This document shows positions 1 to 8,590 of a DNA stretch of 64,000 nucleotides, piece after piece. A program made the position numbers and the translations under genes. The stretch spans positions 148,572-212,571 of the forward strand of contig NZ_QGHA01000002.1 in assembly GCF_003148845.1 (NCBI RefSeq), read 5' to 3'. This stretch comes from Mucilaginibacter oryzae. Lineage in GTDB: Bacteria > Bacteroidota > Bacteroidia > Sphingobacteriales > Sphingobacteriaceae. The notes below the pieces were generated by a model. The model was not told the origin of the DNA and made no database searches. It was given only the letters and a program-made list of their open reading frames with translations. The stretch's first letter is position 1. Each line of letters begins with the position of its first letter.

Positions 1-398
1 ATATATTCTGCCTGCTGAAATTGGGCCACTTTATAGTTTTCTTTAGCCTGTTTTACCGTACCGGGGCGCGAAAACAGCTGCCCTATATTTAACGAAATGG
101 CAATCTGGTAGCCTTTAAAAATGGTTGGCTGCGAAATATTGATAGACGTTTGCGGGCTGTAAATATAAGATGCGGTTAAACCATCGAGCCAGGAGAACGC
201 GGTGGCGTTGTAAAAGCCCTTGGCCGCGGCAACCTGGCTTTGGCGGGCTTTAACCTCCGGGTAGTTCTTTTTCGCGGTAGCTATCAGTTTTTCAAGATAG
301 GGGTAATTGATATCTTTTATAAAAGATGTTTCCTGCGCTTGTAAACGATTGGTAACTACGGCGATGGTTATAAATAAACAAATAAGTTTTAGTTTCAC
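1..398 (-). CDS. TolC-family outer-membrane efflux protein, N-terminal part (cut by window edge)
   Basis: The reading frame runs off the left edge, so only about 132 N-terminal residues are visible. It opens with a GTG codon 13 nt after the stop of the sugar-transferase gene and gives a signal peptide (KLKLICLFITIAVVTNRLQA-Q), followed by YPYLEKLIATAKKNYPEVKA and QVAAAKGFYNA. That helical opening is typical of the first coiled-coil repeat of TolC-like outer-membrane factors. Family knowledge: these proteins form trimeric outer-membrane/periplasmic channels for drug or polysaccharide efflux. Position at the end of a response regulator - sugar transferase operon suggests a role in polysaccharide or envelope export, which is inference. 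The GTG start is chosen because no ATG precedes the signal peptide in this frame. Confidence 0.7.
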   Translation of the reverse strand, partial: MKLKLICLFITIAVVTNRLQAQETSFIKDINYPYLEKLIATAKKNYPEVKARQSQVAAAKGFYNATAFSWLDGLTASYIYSPQTSINISQPTIFKGYQIAISLNIGQLFSRPGTVKQAKENYKVAQFQQAEY

Positions 399-411
399 GG
401 TATATATAAGT

Positions 412-1500
412 TTATACTTTCTCTTTTTGGAATAAAGCGGGTACAGTACCCACAATAATCTTTAAATCTAACCAAACAGAATATTTTTGAGCATAAAAAT
501 TATCTAATTTTTTCCTTTCGCGTTCAGACATGTCTTCTTTACCCCGTTTGCTGATCTGCCACAGGCCTGTTAAGCCGGCCGGGCCCAAAAAGCGCATCGA
601 CCACTCGTTAGAAGTCAGCATCTCCGCTTCGTATATAGGCAAGGGCCTGTTGCCTACAACCGACATGTCGCCGCGTAAAATGTTATATAACTGGGGCAGC
701 TCGTCGAGGCTTGAATTACGTAGAAAATTACCCAGTTTGGTAATGCGGGGATCATTCTTAATTTTCACGAACGCGGCTTGTTTTTCACCGCCTTCGGCTG
801 CGTACTGGTTATTTTCGGCCGAAAGTTTGGCCAGCAACTGGTCGGCATCGGTACGCATGGATCTGAACTTGTAAAAATCAAATACCTTATACCCTGTACC
901 TACGCGTTTACTTTTATAAAATACTGGCCCCTTCGAGTCAAGCTTGATCAGGATTGCGATAACAAGCATTACCGGCGAAAGGAAAAACAGCATCCCGCCC
1001 GAAATCACCAGGTCGATAAGGCGCTTGCCCACCGGCATTTTATAGGTAGTGTCAACCACTTTAGACAGCTCGAGCAACTTAGGTTTGATAAGCTTGAATC
1101 TAACCAGGAAATTAAGCCGCTCACGTAAGTCGCTGATCTCGAATGGTTCGCTGTAAAAATCATGCACCTTTAGTTTGATGGCTTTTTGCTTCAAGGTTTT
1201 ATCGTTTTGAGATGAAAGCAAAACGATGATCAGGCCGTTAAGCAGGAAGCTTTTTTTAACGTCTTCAACCAGTTTTATCCATTGGCCGGCAGCATCCACC
1301 TCTACCAGCATAATATCGGGCACAGATAAGATTGATTGTTCGCCCAGGTATTCATTAAGCTGATCAATGGTGCTGTTGTACTCTATTTTAAACCCTTCAT
1401 TTAGCCCCGCTTCAATTACACCCTTAAATTCAGTACCGGCATAAGCTACCCTGATATTTGAACCCGAGCTTTCGTTCCAGTTAGCTGTTTGATGATTCAT
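412..1500 (-). CDS. Receiver-like domain fused to a bacterial sugar transferase (polyprenyl-P hexose-1-P transferase family)
   Basis: The C-terminal 200 residues are a membrane sugar transferase of the WcaJ/WbaP type, which starts exopolysaccharide synthesis by moving a sugar phosphate onto undecaprenyl phosphate. Visible are KRLIDLVISGG before a hydrophobic segment (about 160-185), GPVFYKSKRVG, FYKFRSM, the DPRITKLGNFLR motif, the SLDELPQLYNIL catalytic block and the GLTGLWQ motif. The first 130 residues look like a CheY-type receiver (LSVPDIMLVEVD, IVLLSS, HDFYSEPFE), but Glu stands where the phospho-acceptor Asp is expected, so it is probably a pseudo-receiver. The start codon overlaps the upstream response regulator gene by 20 nt, implying translational coupling. 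The donor sugar cannot be read from the sequence. Confidence 0.88.
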   Translation of the reverse strand: MNHQTANWNESSGSNIRVAYAGTEFKGVIEAGLNEGFKIEYNSTIDQLNEYLGEQSILSVPDIMLVEVDAAGQWIKLVEDVKKSFLLNGLIIVLLSSQNDKTLKQKAIKLKVHDFYSEPFEISDLRERLNFLVRFKLIKPKLLELSKVVDTTYKMPVGKRLIDLVISGGMLFFLSPVMLVIAILIKLDSKGPVFYKSKRVGTGYKVFDFYKFRSMRTDADQLLAKLSAENNQYAAEGGEKQAAFVKIKNDPRITKLGNFLRNSSLDELPQLYNILRGDMSVVGNRPLPIYEAEMLTSNEWSMRFLGPAGLTGLWQISKRGKEDMSERERKKLDNFYAQKYSVWLDLKIIVGTVPALFQKEKV

Positions 1501-1867
1501 AAACTTTTAATACTTGATTAATGGCTGATTTTAATTGTTCTGGTTTAAAGGGCTTGTGAATGTAAGCATCTACTTTAAAAGGCATTTTGCTTACCTGTTC
1601 GTCAAGGTCGTGCGCCGCCGAAAGCAGGATTACGGGGATGTCGCGGTAAAAGCCGCTGATCTTCACATTTTTCACAAATGATTGTCCGTCAAAATAAGGC
1701 ATTTGCAAGTCTGACATGATCAGTTCCGGCATATGGCCGTCTTCCAGCCAGCTAAATGCTTCAATACCGTTATTCTTAACGATGATATCATAATCTTTTG
1801 AGAGGATGAAGTTGAGCAGTTTCAATATGCTCAGGTCATCATCAACAATAAGTAACGTTCTTTTCAT
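1481..1867 (-). CDS. Single-domain response regulator
   Basis: A 128-residue stand-alone receiver domain with no output domain. The acidic pocket is DDD at 9-11, the phospho-acceptor is Asp53 (SDLQMP), the conserved Ser is at 83 (ILLSAA) and Lys105 lies in HKPF. It therefore looks competent for phosphorylation, unlike the receiver-like N-terminus of the downstream sugar transferase, with which it overlaps by 20 nt. Inference: it may regulate polysaccharide initiation by protein contact, or relay phosphate to another partner. No kinase gene is adjacent. The minus-strand operon continues into the transferase and the TolC-like gene. Confidence 0.9.
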   Translation of the reverse strand: MKRTLLIVDDDLSILKLLNFILSKDYDIIVKNNGIEAFSWLEDGHMPELIMSDLQMPYFDGQSFVKNVKISGFYRDIPVILLSAAHDLDEQVSKMPFKVDAYIHKPFKPEQLKSAINQVLKVYESSNS

Positions 1868-2519
1868 CTTGATTGGGGTTTGACTTTGGGAAGGGTTTGC
1901 TTATGATTGTTGTTGTGTTTTGTTGGATATCAAATAAAATAACATCCGGTTCTTTATATTCAATTTTAAAATCATCATAAAATAAATTAATGATTAGTGT
2001 TATTTGTTAGCCTGCTCTATGCTGCTTAATGATGAAGCCGCCGCGCTGATTTGCTTTGTTTACTGTTAAGATATATGCAATAAGCATTCCCCAAACGGCG
2101 AAATGCCTTGATAACTGGCTTAATGCCGGTTTTTACGTGTTTTACAGGAAAATAGTTGTATAAATAGGCAATTATTAACAAAAAGTTAATTGAAGGGTGC
2201 TTTATTAAACGAGGAATTAATTCCCGGTTAGGGTTGCAGGGATTCCCCAAACCGTGGCAACCCAAATGATAAACGTGCGGGATTTGCAGCTTTTGGTATT
2301 TAAGCCGCAAAGTTAATTGCCCGTCCATCCTTTGAACAAGGATATCACGGGCTTCCCGAATGGAAAAATTACTTTTTCGTTTACATTAAAATTTTCTTAG
2401 TTATTTATACCCATTTTTGGGGTATAGGATTTAGATGGGTCTCACCTTTGCTGTTGGCTCAGGTCCCTTACGGGTAAACAGAATTTGTTTATTTTTCGGC
2501 AATATTTCCGGTTTGGATT
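1868..2519. other. 652-nt intergenic stretch, no convincing gene
   Basis: AT-rich spacer between the divergent response regulator (minus) and a small membrane protein (plus). A 100-codon minus frame at 2026-2328 lacks any recognisable domain or signal peptide and I do not accept it. The only structure I see is an inverted repeat at 2406-2426 (TATACCC, 7-nt spacer, GGGTATA) about 95 nt before the next gene. It could be an operator or a small hairpin. Confidence 0.5.
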
Positions 2520-2765
2520 ATGTCGAACAATTTTTTTATCGTTACCGGTTGGGCGGGTGTGGTTTTTTGCACCCTCGGCTACCTTTTGTTAAGCCTCAAA
2601 ATACTAAAGGCCGAGTCAAGGTTATTTCAGCTGCTCAATATTTTAGGCGGCCTTTGCCTGGCTGCTACGGCGCTCAACTCTAACGATTTCCCAAACGCTG
2701 CGGCAAACTTCTTATGGATGTTTATCGGTATTTACGCGCTGGGCCGCCGGTTACGATCCAGGTGA
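2520..2765 (+). CDS. Small membrane protein of the CBU_0592 type
   Basis: 81 residues with three hydrophobic segments (about 7-26, 37-53 and 60-75). The pattern WAGVVFCTLGYLLLS, then LFQLLNILGG, then NFLWMFIGIYAL matches the small CBU_0592-like membrane proteins, whose function is unknown. The gene ends inside the 3' end of the convergent TetR gene (15-nt tail overlap). It may be transcribed alone; the inverted repeat at 2406-2426 lies in its upstream region. Confidence 0.7.
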   Translation: MSNNFFIVTGWAGVVFCTLGYLLLSLKILKAESRLFQLLNILGGLCLAATALNSNDFPNAAANFLWMFIGIYALGRRLRSR

Positions 2766-3359
2766 TTGAGGTAGTTTTAAATAATCGTACGCCATTTGTT
2801 TGTAGTAGTTTAGCCTTTCGGTGTAACACTGAACGTTGTTTTCTAACGAGAGGTAAAAATAAGCGCCGTCTACAAGCACAAAAATAAAATCGGCGGCTGT
2901 TTGCGGGGATTCGACTGTCGTTAGTTCTTTTTCGTTGCACTGCGCTATAATAGCGGCCAGTCTCTGCCGCAACGAATCAAGAATGAGTTTATATTTTGCT
3001 TTAATCTTTTCTTCCCTGAAAGCCAGTGCATAAAAAGTATAAAAAAGCCCGTCGTCAAAAAGCAGGTTCCACTCTTTCGAAAACAACATATCAACCGTAC
3101 GCTTTAGGTTTTCTAAGGTAGCCTGCTCTTTATCCGTAATGGTGTATATGGATAAATAACTTTCAAGGATATGATCAATGAGCGCGTAGGTAAGGTCTTC
3201 CTTGGTTTCAAAATAATGTAAAATGAGGCTCGGGTTGATCTCCATTACCTTAGCTATTTTAGCTATCGATGTGTTTTCGTAGCCTTCTTTTTTGGCCACC
3301 TCATAAAATATACTGATTATCTCCTGTTGTCTTGTTTCCTTAAGACTTTTGCGACCCAT
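2751..3359 (-). CDS. TetR/AcrR-family transcriptional regulator, divergent to SusC/SusD
   Basis: 202 residues from the Met of MGRKSLKETRQQ. A longer frame would start at 3407, but the chosen Met gives the usual short basic lead into the helix-turn-helix. The DNA-binding part is IISIFYEVAKKEGYENTSIAKIAKVMEINPSLILHYFETKEDL, with the TetR recognition signature INPSLILHYF. The C-terminal 140 residues are a helical ligand-binding/dimerisation domain with no recognisable ligand. The gene faces the SusC gene across 184 nt containing a near-perfect 38-bp palindrome (3417-3454), which is the obvious candidate operator. Inference: it represses the SusCD-phosphoesterase operon and itself. Confidence 0.88.
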   Translation of the reverse strand: MGRKSLKETRQQEIISIFYEVAKKEGYENTSIAKIAKVMEINPSLILHYFETKEDLTYALIDHILESYLSIYTITDKEQATLENLKRTVDMLFSKEWNLLFDDGLFYTFYALAFREEKIKAKYKLILDSLRQRLAAIIAQCNEKELTTVESPQTAADFIFVLVDGAYFYLSLENNVQCYTERLNYYKQMAYDYLKLPQSPGS

Positions 3360-3416
3360 TGTATTTGTAGCGATTTTGATGCAATAGTAATAAAAAGAAA
3401 TCTGCATGCTGAATTA

Positions 3417-3454
3417 ATTAATAAATTGAATGATCGTTCAATCAATTTATTAAT
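3417..3454. promoter_or_regulatory. 38-bp near-perfect palindrome, candidate TetR operator
   Basis: Arms ATTAATAAATTGA (3417-3429) and TCAATTTATTAAT (3442-3454) are exact inverted repeats. The 12-nt centre is itself mostly symmetric (TGATCGTTCA). The site lies between the TetR gene and SusC. Size and symmetry fit a TetR dimer or dimer-pair site; binding is inferred. Confidence 0.7.
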
Positions 3455-3543
3455 CCTTGTTTAACCTCGTGTTAATATGCGATAGGGAATTTAGTCGGCG
3501 GTTAAAGTAACACCCGTCCTATTAAAAATTTACTATCAATCAA

Positions 3544-6500
3544 ATGAAAAAAAAGCTACTTTGGATCTTCCTGCTCCTGTTTATTTCGGCCGGTGGCTTT
3601 GCACAGGGAATCACCGTGAGCGGTGTTGTATCTGATGCAAAAACAAAAGAAACGCTGCCCGGCGTAAACATTAATGTTAAGGGTACAAACGTGCGCATTG
3701 CCACGAATGTGAATGGCGCGTATACACTTAGTGATTTGAAACCAGACGCCGTGTTGGTTTTTTCATTTATGGGGTACAAACCCGTAGAAACCCCGCTGAA
3801 CGGGCGAACAAAGATCGACGTATCCCTGTCGGACGATTTTGCCAACCTGAACGAAGTTGTGGTGGTTGGTTTCGGTACCAAGAAAAAGATCAATATTGCC
3901 GGGGCTATCGACCAGATTTCGGGAAAACAACTGGAATCAAGGCCGCTGGCTAACGTGATCCAGGGCTTGCAGGGCCTGAGCCCGGGTTTAAATATCACTT
4001 ATCCGGGTGGTGCGCCGGGCACAGTACCTACCATCAATATCAGGGGCTACACTTCTATCAATGGCGGTTCGCCATTAATCGTTATTGATGGTATTCCGGC
4101 CACCAGTAACGACGATTTGCTGAGGCTTACCCCATCAGACATTACCTCATTCACCGTTTTGCGCGACGCCGCATCGGCTGCAATTTATGGCGCCAGGGCA
4201 GCCTTTGGCGTTATCCTGGTAACCACCAAACAGGGCGTTGCCGGCCATAACACCATCAGTTATAACACTTATACTTCATGGTCAAAGCCAACGCTGTTGC
4301 CCAAACCGGTAACCGACCCTTACATATTTTCGAGGGTGCTGGAAACCTCTACCGATAATACCCCATGGGATTACGTAAACTATAGCGACGAGTATTACCG
4401 CTGGGCTAAAGAAAGATCGGATAACCCATCAATCGCCGATACCCGCATTAACCCGACCGACCCAACCAAAAAATGGGAATACATGGGTAGTAACGACTGG
4501 TATAAGTACTTTTTTAACGATGCCAGTTGGTCAAAAAGCCATACGTTAACCTTTTCGGGAGGGGCTACAGTAAACAACAAACCGCTTACCTATTACCTCT
4601 CTGCCGATTATACTAAGGATAACGGGTTGAATAAGTTAACCGATGATTACTGGAGCCGTTACGGTTTGCGCTCAAAAGTAGGTTTTTCGCCTACATCATG
4701 GCTTAAGATAGATAACAACCTCAATATCTACCAAACCAAACGCGCGCTGCCAAACTCAAATATTACCGATTTGTATTACCTGAAGCCTACCGATGTGGCA
4801 ACCAACCCGGACGGTAGCTGGGCAAATACATCGGCGGGCAGGTTGGCTGCCAAACTTACCGATGGCGGTAATAGCCTGCAAAATATGTTCGGTTTTCAGA
4901 ACATTACCAGTGCCACCGCTTTATTTTTAAACGGCGATTTGCAGTTTAATGCTGATGCTTCATTTAAAAGGGAATTATGGAAATCGCACGCAGATACCAA
5001 AATATATAAAATAGGCTACGGGCCAAATGATATCCGCGAAGAAGGCGGGCCAGGATCTGTAAATGAAAACAATGGTTATTTATTTAACAATGCTTTTAAC
5101 ATTTATACCACCTATAAAAAAACACTGGGCGATCATTTTTTCAGCGCCATGGTTGGTTTCAATAGTGAAGATTACAGCTATTCTACAATATACGCAGGTA
5201 AAAGCGGATTGATCTCATCTTCATTACCTTATATATCCCTTAATAATGGTGTAGCTACTGCAAGTGGCGGCTACTCGGCCTATGCAACCAACAGTGTATT
5301 CTCAAGGCTTAACTATACCTTTAAAAACAGGTATATCCTTGAGGCAACCGGACGATATGATGGATCGTCACGTTTCCCTATTACAAAAAGGTGGGGCTTT
5401 TTTCCATCAGCTTCTGCTGCTTGGATAGCGAGTAATGAAGATTTCTTCAAGCCATTGGCACCTGCGGTATCAACATTTAAACTGCGGGCATCATATGGCG
5501 ATCTTGGCAACCAGAATGTAGGTGATTTTGGTTACATCCAATCATTAGCTACCGATAATTCAGGTTACCTGATTGGGGGGAATGGCCAAAATCAGATCAT
5601 TACCGGTGCGCCAAAATTATATGTCGATCCAAAAACTTATACCTGGGAAAGGGTGTCCACACGGAATTTTGGTACTGACATAGGTTTGTTAAATGATAAG
5701 TTATCTTTTACGTTTGACTACTATATTCGTGATACAAAAGGGATGTTGACCCAGGGGCAGGAACTTCCTGGTGTATTAGGTACAGATATACCGAAGCAAA
5801 ATGCAGCCGATCTGCGCACTAAAGGCTGGGAATTATCGGTATCATATCGCGACAGGTTTGAGCTTGATTCAAAACCATTCAGCTTTGATGTCAAGATATT
5901 TCTTTCCGATTCAAGAGCTAAGATCACTAAATTTAAAAACGACCAGTATCTGTTTTCTAATTATCGCGTAGGGCAGGATTTGGGTGAAATATGGGGGCTG
6001 GAAAATGACGGTTTGTTCCGCAGTAAAGACGAAATAGCCAAGCTTGATGAATCTGCCATAGTACCCTGGGGAGCCTTATCTATCGTGGAGGGCTGGCCTA
6101 AATACAAAGATCTGGATGGAAATGGTAAAATAGAAAAAGGCTTAAGCTCTAAAAATCCTAAAGACTTAAAAATAATAGGTAATAGTGCAGATCACTATAC
6201 CATTGGAGCCAATATCAATATGGATTGGCGCGGTATTGACCTGGCCGTATTTCTGCAGGGTGTTTTGAAACGGGATTTCTACCCGCACCATTACCTGTTC
6301 TGGGGCCCGTACCAGCAGCCTTACGCTAACGTATATCCATGGAACCTGAACTACTACCGCGGTACTGCCGATTCGCCTGAGCAAAGAGCTAAGCACTCGG
6401 CTTCTTATATCGCTGCAGGTTTGGCCGATGCCAATACCAATTCAGAATACCCGGTATTGCAATCATGGCTGGCCGATGCCAACTATGGCAGCGGTTTGGA

Positions 6501-6756
6501 TATCCCGCAAACCAAATACCTGCTTAACGGCGCTTACCTGCGTATTAAAAACGTATCTGTAGGTTATACCATCCCGGCCAAATGGACTAAAAAAATCGGC
6601 ATCAGCCGCCTGCGCTTTTACGCCACAGGCGAAAATCTGTACGAATTTTCGGCCATTAAAAAATATATTGATCCGGAAGCTGTTAACCAGGGTCCTAGCG
6701 CCTGGGCGTATCCTTACCAGCGCAGGTATGCCCTTGGCTTAAATCTTGATTTTTAA
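3544..6756 (+). CDS. SusC/RagA-family TonB-linked outer-membrane transporter
   Basis: 1070 residues, a usual length for the family. It has a signal peptide (MKKKLLWIFLLLFISAGGFAQ), a carboxypeptidase-regulatory-like domain (about 24-100; VSGVVSDAKTKETLPGVNI), the TonB-box-like NEVVVVGFGT, then a plug domain (about 115-230) with IDGIP and LRDAASAAIYGARAAFGVILVTTK, and a long beta-barrel ending in an aromatic strand (YALGLNLDF). SusC proteins form the outer-membrane pore under a SusD lid and are driven by TonB. The SusD gene follows after 36 nt. No glycoside hydrolase is nearby; the only enzyme in the operon is a phosphoesterase, so the cargo may be phosphorylated, which is inference. DGNGKIEKG at about 858 resembles a calcium loop. 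Confidence 0.96.
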   Translation: MKKKLLWIFLLLFISAGGFAQGITVSGVVSDAKTKETLPGVNINVKGTNVRIATNVNGAYTLSDLKPDAVLVFSFMGYKPVETPLNGRTKIDVSLSDDFANLNEVVVVGFGTKKKINIAGAIDQISGKQLESRPLANVIQGLQGLSPGLNITYPGGAPGTVPTINIRGYTSINGGSPLIVIDGIPATSNDDLLRLTPSDITSFTVLRDAASAAIYGARAAFGVILVTTKQGVAGHNTISYNTYTSWSKPTLLPKPVTDPYIFSRVLETSTDNTPWDYVNYSDEYYRWAKERSDNPSIADTRINPTDPTKKWEYMGSNDWYKYFFNDASWSKSHTLTFSGGATVNNKPLTYYLSADYTKDNGLNKLTDDYWSRYGLRSKVGFSPTSWLKIDNNLNIYQTKRALPNSNITDLYYLKPTDVATNPDGSWANTSAGRLAAKLTDGGNSLQNMFGFQNITSATALFLNGDLQFNADASFKRELWKSHADTKIYKIGYGPNDIREEGGPGSVNENNGYLFNNAFNIYTTYKKTLGDHFFSAMVGFNSEDYSYSTIYAGKSGLISSSLPYISLNNGVATASGGYSAYATNSVFSRLNYTFKNRYILEATGRYDGSSRFPITKRWGFFPSASAAWIASNEDFFKPLAPAVSTFKLRASYGDLGNQNVGDFGYIQSLATDNSGYLIGGNGQNQIITGAPKLYVDPKTYTWERVSTRNFGTDIGLLNDKLSFTFDYYIRDTKGMLTQGQELPGVLGTDIPKQNAADLRTKGWELSVSYRDRFELDSKPFSFDVKIFLSDSRAKITKFKNDQYLFSNYRVGQDLGEIWGLENDGLFRSKDEIAKLDESAIVPWGALSIVEGWPKYKDLDGNGKIEKGLSSKNPKDLKIIGNSADHYTIGANINMDWRGIDLAVFLQGVLKRDFYPHHYLFWGPYQQPYANVYPWNLNYYRGTADSPEQRAKHSASYIAAGLADANTNSEYPVLQSWLADANYGSGLDIPQTKYLLNGAYLRIKNVSVGYTIPAKWTKKIGISRLRFYATGENLYEFSAIKKYIDPEAVNQGPSAWAYPYQRRYALGLNLDF

Positions 6757-6792
6757 CAACCTGATGTTTCGTTCCATTTCAAATTAATAAAA

Positions 6793-8583
6793 ATGAAAAA
6801 ATATCTATATATATTGGCAATAGCGGCGGTAAGTACCCTGGCCGCCTGTAAAAAGGGCGGGCTTGACCGTTTTCCGCAAGACGCCATTTCGCCCAACCTG
6901 TTTTTTAACAACGAACAAGACCTTGCTTTATATGTAAACGGTTTGTTATCTCAACCTGATAGGGGAACTTACCTTAACGATCAGAGTTCAGACAACGTAG
7001 CTACCACCGCCGCTGTTGAGGTGAAGAATATTATGGTTGGAAGCGCCAATTCGCAGAATATTACGGGCGGATGGGATTGGGGAAGGTTGCGTGACATCAA
7101 CTACTTTCTTGAAAATTACAAAAAAGCGCAGGTTACTCAAAATATCAAAAATCATTACGCAGGTTTGGCCCGCTATTACCGGGCCGCGTTTTACCTGGAC
7201 AAGGTTAAACGTTTTTCTGATGTGCCCTGGTATTCGGGTACTTTAGAGCCTTCGAGCAAGGATCTGTACAAAGGTCGTGACCCCCGTAAACTGGTTGCAG
7301 ACAGTATTATGGCCGACCTTGATTTCGCCTATAAAAATGTAAGGGAAAGTGTACCTGTGGGTACGCCGGGCAAATGGGCAGTGGCTACGCTGTACGCCCG
7401 TGCCGCTTTGTACGAGGGCACCTACCGCAAGTATCATGATGAGGTTGGTTTGAAGGAATCGGCGAATACCTTCCTGGAAACTGCCGCGAAAATTGCGGGC
7501 GAGATCATGGGCAGCGGTAAATTCGGCATTTATAATACTGGGAAACCCGACCAGGATTACGGAACGTTATTCTCGAGCCAGGATCTTACCGGCAACAACG
7601 AAGTGATCCTGACTAATATTTTTGATTTAACCAAAGGCAAAGGCCAAAACGTTAACTCAACCGTATTTGGCGATTATGAACAGGCGCCTGCCAAAGACCT
7701 GATCCAAACTTACCTGATGAAGGATGGCAGCCGTTTTACCGACCTTGCCAATTACGCGCAGATGGGTTTTGTGGAAGAATTTAAAAACCGCGACCCGCGC
7801 CTGGTGCAAACTATGGTTTACCCGGGTTGGGTAAGGGTGCCCGATGCAACGCCTTACATCCAGCGTTTAAATAAAAACTTTACAGGTTACCACCAGCTAA
7901 AAGGATATGTAAACAGTACCGATAATAATACGTTAAATGGCGTGGATTTCCCGGTATACCGATATGCCGAGGTATTGTTAACTTATGCCGAGGCCCTGGC
8001 CGAACTGGGTACCTTAACGCAGGGCCAGTTAGATCAGTCGGTTAATTTATTGAGGAGAAGGGCTGGTTTGCCTGACCTTAACATGGCCGCGGCCAATGCT
8101 AATCCCGATCCGGTACTGAAGCTGCAATATCCTAACGTAACAGCTAACACAGGTGTTATCCTCGAGATCAGGCGTGAGCGCAGGGTGGAATTTGCCTTTG
8201 AAAATATGAGGTATGATGATTTGATGCGCTGGAAAGTGGGTAAACTACTTGCAAAAAGCCCCGAAGGTATGTACTTTAAAGGCCTGGGTAAATATGATTT
8301 AACGGGCGATGGCGTGGATGATATCATTTTGATTGACCGTACCAACACTATCCCGGCCGAAGATCAGAAAGAGAAAAACTCGCTGGGGGTAAAACTGGTG
8401 TACTACCGCGCCAGAAACATTGGCACCGACGCGACCGTTTACCTGAAAAACGGCAACAACGGCGGTAACATTGTTACCGAAAACGTAGTAAGGAATTTTG
8501 AAGAGCCCAAATTTTACTACCGCCCCATCCCGCAGCAGCAAATTGTGTTGAACCCTAATCTGAAACAGATTTTTGGCTGGTAA
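6793..8583 (+). CDS. SusD/RagB-family nutrient-binding lipoprotein
   Basis: 596 residues with a lipoprotein signal (lipobox LAAC, Cys19), followed by KKGG. Family features: an N-terminal SusD block (RFPQDAISPNLFFNNEQDLALYVNG), TPR-like helices (HYAGLARYYRAAFYLDKVKRFSDVPWY; a conserved FSDVP-type motif), and the C-terminal ILEIRRERRVEFAFENMRYDDLMRW block, plus DFPVYRYAEVLLTYAEAL. It is expected to sit on the cell surface as the lid of the SusC pore encoded just upstream. A DLTGDGVDD stretch (about 500) could bind calcium. The substrate is not evident. The downstream phosphoesterase gene begins 7 nt after the stop, so the three genes are very likely one transcript. Confidence 0.95.
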   Translation: MKKYLYILAIAAVSTLAACKKGGLDRFPQDAISPNLFFNNEQDLALYVNGLLSQPDRGTYLNDQSSDNVATTAAVEVKNIMVGSANSQNITGGWDWGRLRDINYFLENYKKAQVTQNIKNHYAGLARYYRAAFYLDKVKRFSDVPWYSGTLEPSSKDLYKGRDPRKLVADSIMADLDFAYKNVRESVPVGTPGKWAVATLYARAALYEGTYRKYHDEVGLKESANTFLETAAKIAGEIMGSGKFGIYNTGKPDQDYGTLFSSQDLTGNNEVILTNIFDLTKGKGQNVNSTVFGDYEQAPAKDLIQTYLMKDGSRFTDLANYAQMGFVEEFKNRDPRLVQTMVYPGWVRVPDATPYIQRLNKNFTGYHQLKGYVNSTDNNTLNGVDFPVYRYAEVLLTYAEALAELGTLTQGQLDQSVNLLRRRAGLPDLNMAAANANPDPVLKLQYPNVTANTGVILEIRRERRVEFAFENMRYDDLMRWKVGKLLAKSPEGMYFKGLGKYDLTGDGVDDIILIDRTNTIPAEDQKEKNSLGVKLVYYRARNIGTDATVYLKNGNNGGNIVTENVVRNFEEPKFYYRPIPQQQIVLNPNLKQIFGW

Positions 8584-8590
8584 CACCCCC

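Noticed and set aside
2026-2328. 100-codon minus-strand frame
   Set aside because: No signal peptide, no domain, skewed composition, and it lies in an AT-rich spacer; nothing supports it.
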